Source: Butyriboletus loyo (lineage: Eukaryota; Basidiomycota; Agaricomycetes; Boletales; Boletaceae). Taken from it: a stretch of 23,895 bases of DNA. Below the pieces are notes generated by a model. It saw only the letters and a list, made by a program, of their open reading frames with translations, was not told the DNA's origin and did no database searches. The DNA is taken from assembly GCA_038093515.1 (NCBI GenBank), contig JBBPSI010000324.1, positions 1 to 23,895 of the forward strand, read 5' to 3'. Made by a program: the position numbers and the translations under genes. Shown here one piece after another: positions 18,821 through 23,895 of this stretch. The stretch's first letter is position 1. Each line of letters starts with the position of its first letter.

Positions 18821-21800
18821 TTACTGTGAAGATGGGGAGGGGAAATCCTTGGGGTGACGCAGCTTATAAGCCTTAAGCAGAGCCTGCGCATGGACCAAGT
18901 TCCCATTCGGCTCCCAGGTGTTCTCAGCTGCGGAGTACCCTTTCCAGGAAACCAGGAACTGGCGGCGTCCCTTGGAGCCGCGGTGCGATAAGATACGATC
19001 GATTTCGTACTCTTCATCTCCGTCTATTTCTTCCGGCGGAGGGTTTGTGAAATTCGGACCATGTTCCGCAGTTTCGCGATAAGGGGTGAGGAGTGACGCA
19101 TGGAAGACGTCATGGATCTTCCAGGTCGGTGGCAATCGGAGTCTGTACGCCACAGGGGAGATGACCTGTGCGATCTCGAACGGTCCTTCCCGTCTTGGGG
19201 CGAGCTTCTTGGACGGGTACCTAAGTCGAAGGTTGCGCCCTTCAAGCCAAACCTTATCGCCAGTCTTCCACGGGCGGAACTTGGACGAGATCCGTTCCTT
19301 CATCAACCGGCGTGCTTTTTCGTGGGCTTCTAAAGCTTCCGTTCGGGCTCCTGTGAGTTCCGAGAGTCTGGACTCGAGGGCGGGGAGGAACGTCTTTCCG
19401 ATTGGAGGATAAGACCTCGGCTCATACCCGACCATCAGGGAGAACGGGGTCACGTTTGTCGAGGAGTGCGTCATCGAGTTGTGGGAGAATTCGGCCATGG
19501 GGAGTAACTCGGCCCATCGTTCAGGATGACCATCGCAGAAGATCCGGAGGTACGTTTCCAGTTCTTGGTTAACCCGTTCCGTTTCTCCGTCGGTCTGTGG
19601 GTGGTACGCGGAGGAGAGGGCGAGGTCGTAGTCAAGAAGTCTCGCAAGCTCCCTAGCGAAGGCTGATGCAAATTGGGGACCTCGGTCCGAGATGCAGCGG
19701 GAGTGTAGGCCAAAGCGGAGGAAAACAGTTTTGAAAAATAATTTGGCTACTCCTGCCGCGTCGATGTCCTTGTTGCAAGGGGAATAAATTACCCCCTTCG
19801 TAAGCCCATGGTCTACCACGACCATGACTGAATCATAACCCAGAGAAGGAGGGAGACCGGTGATGAGGTCGACCGAGACTTGTTCAAATGGACGGGAGGC
19901 CACGCTGGCCAGAGGGGTGAGAGGGGGCACGGTAGGGTGAGTATTAACCTTATGCGCCTGACAAACGGCGCAGCCAGAGACGAAGCGGCGGACCAGATTA
20001 GCCATGCCTGGCCACCAATAATCCCGTTGCACCAGGTTCTGGGTGCGGAATATGCCACCGTGACCACCAGCGGGGCTTTCATGTAAGGATCGGATGAGGT
20101 CGACTCGTGCAGCCTCAGGGATATATCGTTTCTTGCGGAAATACAACTCTTTGCCGTCGAAGTCCCAGTCCCCAGCGTTCATTTTGGGGAAGAGGGGGGA
20201 GTCTTCGTAAAGAGCCTGCATGCACCGCTTAATCATGGGGTCGCTGGGGGTGGAGGCGGCGATCTTTTCTGCGAGGGCGACATCGATCTTGCGAGCGAAG
20301 AGGTTTTCTGGGAGGAGGGTCACTTCCTGGTTGTCGGCGGAAGTGTCAACGTCGTCGCGGCGGGACAAAGCATCGGCAGGGCCCATCTGAGTACCCGGGA
20401 TGTGATGGAAATGCAGGTCGAAGTCCTGCAGGAACATGAGCCAACGTGCTTGTCGGCGAGACAACTTGTTTGGTTGGCGAAAGTATGTGAGATTCTTATG
20501 GTCGGTGAGAATCTCGACCTGGTGACCAGTACCTCGCAGGTAGTGTCGCCATTCTTCTAATGCGTGAATGACCGCGAGCAACTCGCGATCATAGATATCG
20601 TAGTTGCGCTCTGCGGGCGAGAGCGTCTTAGAGAGGTAGGCGCAAGGATGCAAGTCGCCATTGACATCCTTTTGCATGAGCACTGCTCCAGTAGCAGTGA
20701 GGGAAGCGTCCGTCATGACAGCAAACGGCTTCGTGACGTCGGGCATAGAGAGAACGGGTTGGCGAAGGAATGACTGTTTAATGGCTTGGAACGCTTGTTC
20801 GCAAGCCGGGGTCCATGCCCACGGGGAGTTCTTCTTGGTCAGGTCGTGGAGGGGCTTCGCGATGTGGGAGAAGTCCTGGATGAACCTGCGATAAAAATTG
20901 CAAAACCCGATGAAGGACCTGACTGCCTTCACCGAGGTCGGGGGGTTCCATTCGCGAATGGCTTTCAATTTGGTGGGGTCCATCTTGACCTGCCCTTCTC
21001 GGACCATCATTCCGAGGTACTCCACTTCTTCAGCATCGAACGAGCATTTCTCCAGTTTGAGGAACAACTTGTGTTCGCGAAGACGTTCCAGGACACGGAT
21101 CGTTCGTGCTTCGTGCTCGGCAGTGGTGGCGGAATGGATCAAAAGGTCGTCCATGTAGATAATCAGCCATCCTTCTGCCATGAGGTCGCCGAAGATGTGG
21201 TCCATCAGAGCCTGGAACGTGGCTGGGGAATTGCAGAGGCCAAAGAACATCACGGTGGGTTCGAACAGCCCTTGAGGGGTGATGAAGGCCGCCTTCCAGC
21301 GGTCATTTGGCTTGATGAGGACATTATTGTATCCCCAGCGGATATCCATTTTAGTGAAAATCTTCGATCCCTTGAGACGATCGACGAGGTCGGAGATGAG
21401 GGGGAGAGGGTAGGCGTTTTTGACTGTATGGGAGTTTAGGTACCGATAGTCCTGGCAGGGGCGTAGCGAGCCATCTTTCTTGGATACGAAGAAGAAAGGG
21501 GCGGCTTGGGGGGACTTGGAGGGAGTGATCTTTCCCGACTTGAGGTGTTCTTCGACGAACGCCTTACATGCCTCTGATTCTTTCGGGTTCAGAGGGTAGA
21601 CCTTAGCGACTTTGGGTACAAAGTCTTTATCGAGGTCAATGGCGTGGTCGAACGACCTAGACGGAGGTAACTCCTCGGTGTTCTTCTTGTCAAAAACGTC
21701 CGCGAAGGCGGCGAACGGGGTAGGGAGAACCGCTTTCTCCTTGACGACTTGGGCGGCGATCTCAGTGGCGATGGTTGCCTTTCGGATGGGGTAGGCGTCC

Positions 21801-22381
21801 CTTGCTGAAGCGTCTACTCGCTTCTTCCAGAGTTTGGCTATCTTGGAGTCTGGATCCAAGTCCAGGTACCGTACCAGGTACCGCTGAGCGATTGCCTGAG
21901 GGGAGTCGTGTCGGGGCTTCTTGATTTGATCCGGGAGATCGATATGGCCAGTGGCCCAATCTATTACCGGGTTTGCTTCTCGTAGCCACGGTAATCCCAG
22001 GATCATGTTTTCTCGGCCTATGTTGAGGACTAGGAAACTCCGTTCCTCCTCGGTTTCTCCAACTCTGATGGAGAGGGTGACCTTGTGTCGTATGACTCCT
22101 CCTTGGTTGTTTGACCCGTCCACGTTCTGGGCACTAAGTGGTTTGGGTAGCCGTTCCATCGGCAGTCTCTTTCGCTTCACTAGATCGCGATCTATGAAGC
22201 ATCCGCTTGCGCCGCTGTCCACCAGGGCGAATGTGTCGACGATTTGACCCCCTTCATGTGCGAATAATGACACAGGAACTCGAATGGATTGCGCATTGGG
22301 GTTTGACAAAACTACAGGGGCGATTACATGGAGAGGCGAAGACGTCGAAACTTCCCTCTCTTCTAAAAATCCTTTGGCCAT
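18821..22381 (-). CDS. pol: Copy B Pol polyprotein (protease, RT, RNase H, integrase, chromodomain)
   Basis: A 1186-residue polyprotein. Order: aspartic protease with VDSGAS (Asp55) and ILGLPWL (127-133); reverse transcriptase about 260-450 with Asp346 (KMDIRWGY) and YMDD at 409-412; RNase H about 550-670 with Asp558, Glu600 and Asp627; integrase with zinc-binding His767, His774, Cys804, Cys807 and catalytic Asp838, Asp899, Glu935 (DD35E); GPF module near 1066-1068; chromodomain 1124-1172 (YEIDRIL, WKGYSAAENTWEP), which in related elements reads histone marks to steer integration. All key residues are present. The ATG at 22381 lies inside the end of gag, overlapping it by 19 nt in the -1 frame. 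No classical slippery heptamer is seen at the overlap, so either frameshifting at an unusual site or reinitiation would be needed. The stop is followed after nine bases by ORF3. Confidence 0.95.
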   Translation of the reverse strand: MAKGFLEEREVSTSSPLHVIAPVVLSNPNAQSIRVPVSLFAHEGGQIVDTFALVDSGASGCFIDRDLVKRKRLPMERLPKPLSAQNVDGSNNQGGVIRHKVTLSIRVGETEEERSFLVLNIGRENMILGLPWLREANPVIDWATGHIDLPDQIKKPRHDSPQAIAQRYLVRYLDLDPDSKIAKLWKKRVDASARDAYPIRKATIATEIAAQVVKEKAVLPTPFAAFADVFDKKNTEELPPSRSFDHAIDLDKDFVPKVAKVYPLNPKESEACKAFVEEHLKSGKITPSKSPQAAPFFFVSKKDGSLRPCQDYRYLNSHTVKNAYPLPLISDLVDRLKGSKIFTKMDIRWGYNNVLIKPNDRWKAAFITPQGLFEPTVMFFGLCNSPATFQALMDHIFGDLMAEGWLIIYMDDLLIHSATTAEHEARTIRVLERLREHKLFLKLEKCSFDAEEVEYLGMMVREGQVKMDPTKLKAIREWNPPTSVKAVRSFIGFCNFYRRFIQDFSHIAKPLHDLTKKNSPWAWTPACEQAFQAIKQSFLRQPVLSMPDVTKPFAVMTDASLTATGAVLMQKDVNGDLHPCAYLSKTLSPAERNYDIYDRELLAVIHALEEWRHYLRGTGHQVEILTDHKNLTYFRQPNKLSRRQARWLMFLQDFDLHFHHIPGTQMGPADALSRRDDVDTSADNQEVTLLPENLFARKIDVALAEKIAASTPSDPMIKRCMQALYEDSPLFPKMNAGDWDFDGKELYFRKKRYIPEAARVDLIRSLHESPAGGHGGIFRTQNLVQRDYWWPGMANLVRRFVSGCAVCQAHKVNTHPTVPPLTPLASVASRPFEQVSVDLITGLPPSLGYDSVMVVVDHGLTKGVIYSPCNKDIDAAGVAKLFFKTVFLRFGLHSRCISDRGPQFASAFARELARLLDYDLALSSAYHPQTDGETERVNQELETYLRIFCDGHPERWAELLPMAEFSHNSMTHSSTNVTPFSLMVGYEPRSYPPIGKTFLPALESRLSELTGARTEALEAHEKARRLMKERISSKFRPWKTGDKVWLEGRNLRLRYPSKKLAPRREGPFEIAQVISPVAYRLRLPPTWKIHDVFHASLLTPYRETAEHGPNFTNPPPEEIDGDEEYEIDRILSHRGSKGRRQFLVSWKGYSAAENTWEPNGNLVHAQALLKAYKLRHPKDFPSPSSQ

Positions 22382-23358
22382 TCTTCGGCCACCTTGGTTG
22401 CTGCGACGGGCAGCTTTTCTTCATCTTCATTGAAGCACGCCTTGAGGACATTCAAGACATCTTCTTGTTGGGTGCCTCGACCTTTCAACTCGGACAGGTA
22501 GTCGACGAGTGGGGAGGGCTTTGGTTCGGGGGGTGTGACGACGGCGGCGCGTGCGCGCTGAGGGTTGCGAGGGGGACGGGGAGGCGGTCCTCGGGAGTTC
22601 TGCCCATTGCGAGGGGGGCGAGGATGGTTGGTCGAGCGACAGCCGACTTGGTGGCAAATGAAGCATTTGTTCTGCTTCATGTACTCCGCACGTTGTACTG
22701 GAGTAAGTCGGACGGCGTCGACGTCCATGGCGTTGGGGTCCCTTCGGTTGGACGAGGGCTTGGAAGAGGAGGAGAACGTGGGGATGTATCGTTTTCCGGC
22801 GCGGAGGTCGTCGATGCGCTTGTGCTGCGCATGGAAGGCGGATGTTTTCTCGGCCCATCCGGCAAGCGTGGTAGGGGGTTTCTCGCAAGAGAGGACGGAC
22901 TCAGCGAGGCGGGGGTCAAGACCGCGGATGAACCATTCTATGAGGGCCTTCTCGTCGATGATCCCTGACTTTGCAGCGAGGAGTTGGAACTCGGTGACGT
23001 AGGTGTCGTAGCCGTCCTTGCGGTTGGCCTTGTTCTGGGTGAGGTTCCCCAGGTCAATCCGAGCGCTTTCTCCTACGTCGAAGGGGTGGAAGACCCTGTT
23101 GAAATCTTCGCAGACGGTGGAGAATTCCCTTTGTCGTGCTGTAGGGTGTCCATCTAGAAGGAGGCTCATCCATCCTTCGGAGAACGTCTTGCCTTTCCCT
23201 TCGCTCATTTTCATGAGGAGGGCATTGATTTTGGACTCGTCGTCGGGGAATGCCGTTTGGTTGGCGGCGAAGTAGGTGCGCATGGCGAGGAGCCATCGCG
23301 AGGCGTCTTCGTTGAGACCGGAGAAGTCCTTTGGAACGATATTCTTTTTATCAGACAT
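22363..23358 (-). CDS. gag: Copy B Gag (capsid/nucleocapsid)
   Basis: From the first in-frame ATG (23358, MSDKKNIVPKDF, A at -3) Gag has 331 residues. The middle part (FSEGWMSLLL, FNRVFHPFD, YDTYVTEFQLLAAKSG, LIEWFIRGLDPRLAE) matches the retrotransposon Gag fold. Near the end is one knuckle with changed spacing of residue types, CFICHQVGCRSTNH, that is C-x2-C-x4-C-x4-H instead of CCHC. The frame is open for a further 171 codons upstream to 23871 and beyond, through the primer-binding site and into the LTR, without any ATG. The 120 codons before Met are Pro/Asp/Ser-rich and look coding, so Gag may start earlier at a non-AUG codon. Two out-of-frame ATGs (23381-23376) lie just before the proposed start. 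Confidence 0.85.
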   Translation of the reverse strand: MSDKKNIVPKDFSGLNEDASRWLLAMRTYFAANQTAFPDDESKINALLMKMSEGKGKTFSEGWMSLLLDGHPTARQREFSTVCEDFNRVFHPFDVGESARIDLGNLTQNKANRKDGYDTYVTEFQLLAAKSGIIDEKALIEWFIRGLDPRLAESVLSCEKPPTTLAGWAEKTSAFHAQHKRIDDLRAGKRYIPTFSSSSKPSSNRRDPNAMDVDAVRLTPVQRAEYMKQNKCFICHQVGCRSTNHPRPPRNGQNSRGPPPRPPRNPQRARAAVVTPPEPKPSPLVDYLSELKGRGTQQEDVLNVLKACFNEDEEKLPVAATKVAEEWPKDF

Positions 23359-23750
23359 ATTGTTGTTGTCGTCTTCATCATCAGATGGATCTGCGGGAGG
23401 ATAGTACGGGGGAGAGGGAGAGCGGGAAACGTGGGGTGAGACGTGGGGGGTTCTGTCGAGCCAATCACTGTGATAACCGTCGTCGCTGGGTGCCGGTTCG
23501 TCTTCCTGCCCTAGACCCTGGTCCTCGGGTTGATAAGAGGGTTCGGGGTCCGACTGGGGCAGAGGGGAAAACTGGGGTTGAGGGTCTGGCGGGGCGGGAG
23601 AGTGTGGCGGCGATGGGTTGTCGACGACGATGGGTTCCGGTTCGGGGGAGGGAACGCGGAAAGAACGACCGACGCGTCTGGGACGTTGGATGGAAATGTT
23701 GGGCGAGGGGGAGGGCGGCTTTACTGCTGAAGAGCAGAAGCGAGGTGAAG

Positions 23751-23760
23751 ATCTAGTTCT
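23751..23760 (-). other. Primer-binding site, self-complementary type
   Basis: Two bases inside the 5' LTR, the minus strand reads AGAACTAGAT, the exact complement of ATCTAGTTCT at the inferred start of the transcript in the LTR. I did not identify a match to a tRNA 3' end. This arrangement is like the self-primed Tf1 group. Confidence 0.6.
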
Positions 23761-23762
23761 TT

Positions 23763-23895
23763 TGTTACGCTGGGCGCTAACAACTAGAACAGCGAGGAGG
23801 CACTCTGGAGTGGCCTCGAGACTCGAGAGACGATTCTGGGTGAGTCTCAGACTATGTCTTAGTGCGCACACTAAGAGTCTGGAGTGATACTAATT
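23763..23895 (-). repeat. 5' LTR of copy B, partial (window edge)
   Basis: Only the last 133 bp (U5 and part of R) are in the window; the end CGTAACA is at 23763. By comparison with the 3' LTR it should extend to about 24188. Confidence 0.93.

Larger units (their letters stand above)
17096..23895 (-). mobile_element. Ty3/gypsy chromovirus, copy B, near full length and apparently intact
   Basis: Minus-strand element: 5' LTR (23763 to beyond the window), primer-binding site (23751-23760), gag, pol, ORF3, polypurine tract and 3' LTR (17096-17521). No stop or frameshift is seen in any of the three genes. The visible 133 bases of the 5' LTR differ from the 3' LTR at about four positions, so it is fairly young. 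It inserted into family X copy 2; the 5 bp next to the 3' LTR read CTGCT on the plus strand. Integrase with HHCC and DD35E plus a C-terminal chromodomain places it in the chromoviruses. Confidence 0.95.

Noticed and set aside
20786..21439. Plus-strand frame of 217 codons opposite pol
   Set aside because: Antisense shadow of the reverse transcriptase region caused by its CpG-rich codon use.
22363..22381. Classical -1 frameshift heptamer at the gag-pol overlap
   Set aside because: GGATTTTTAG does not fit X-XXY-YYZ in the gag frame.
22207..22968. Plus-strand frame of 253 codons opposite gag and pol start
   Set aside because: Antisense to conserved gag and protease residues; no motif of its own.
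23359..23871. Gag start at 23871
   Set aside because: That codon is GTG inside the LTR, not ATG; kept only as a possible non-AUG extension.
1..23895. CRISPR array, bacterial operon or rRNA/tRNA genes
   Set aside because: No regularly spaced repeats, no ribosome-binding-site pattern, no conserved RNA core seen; the window is eukaryotic.

Overview
The window looks like a piece of a filamentous basidiomycete genome, probably Agaricomycotina. The one intact host gene has nine exons and eight short introns (48 to 104 bp). The first gene resembles a GTPase-like family I associate with basidiomycetes. Everything else is a layered pile of fungal transposable elements.

Layout: (1) 1-1062, the 3' end of a GTPase-like host gene cut by the window edge. 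(2) 1063-6585, a decayed plus-strand Ty3/gypsy chromovirus (copy A), 5'-truncated. An LTR remnant abuts it, a 474-bp solo LTR is nested in its reverse transcriptase, and a 722-bp insert of unknown type splits its third gene. (3) 6586-8637, a broken repeated gene (family X), a 310-bp solo LTR with a perfect 5-bp target duplication, and little else. (4) 8638-10227, a decayed Tc1/mariner element with terminal inverted repeats of about 213 bp and TA target sites. (5) 10228-12217, mostly unexplained, with one diverged direct duplication. (6) 12218-14585, an apparently functional acyl-CoA synthetase (4-coumarate-CoA ligase-like) gene; it includes a 10-nt microexon followed by a GC-AG intron. (7) 14586-17095, a fold-back MITE-like hairpin, a nonsense-riddled gene Y (possibly fungal-kinase-associated), and a second, inverted copy of family X. 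(8) 17096-23895, a nearly complete, apparently intact minus-strand chromovirus (copy B), inserted into that family X copy; its 5' LTR runs off the right edge.

Copy B is the most interesting part. In transcription order it carries LTR, primer-binding site, gag, pol (protease, reverse transcriptase, RNase H, integrase, chromodomain), then a third gene (ORF3) for a 412-residue protein with a helical N-terminal block and three C-terminal zinc knuckles, then polypurine tract and LTR. The decayed copy A also carries ORF3, so it belongs to the family. The predicted transcript start (10 nt, about 32 bp after a TATA box) is exactly complementary to the sequence next to the 5' LTR. This suggests Tf1-like self-priming rather than tRNA priming.

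Two kinds of DNA are mixed here. The host genes and copy B are rich in CpG. Copy A, family X and gene Y are CpG-poor, and every in-frame stop I found in the pol of copy A and in gene Y is TGA, several at positions where copy B has an arginine codon. That pattern fits decay of methylated CpG. All reading was by eye; family names come from motif recognition, not from searches.
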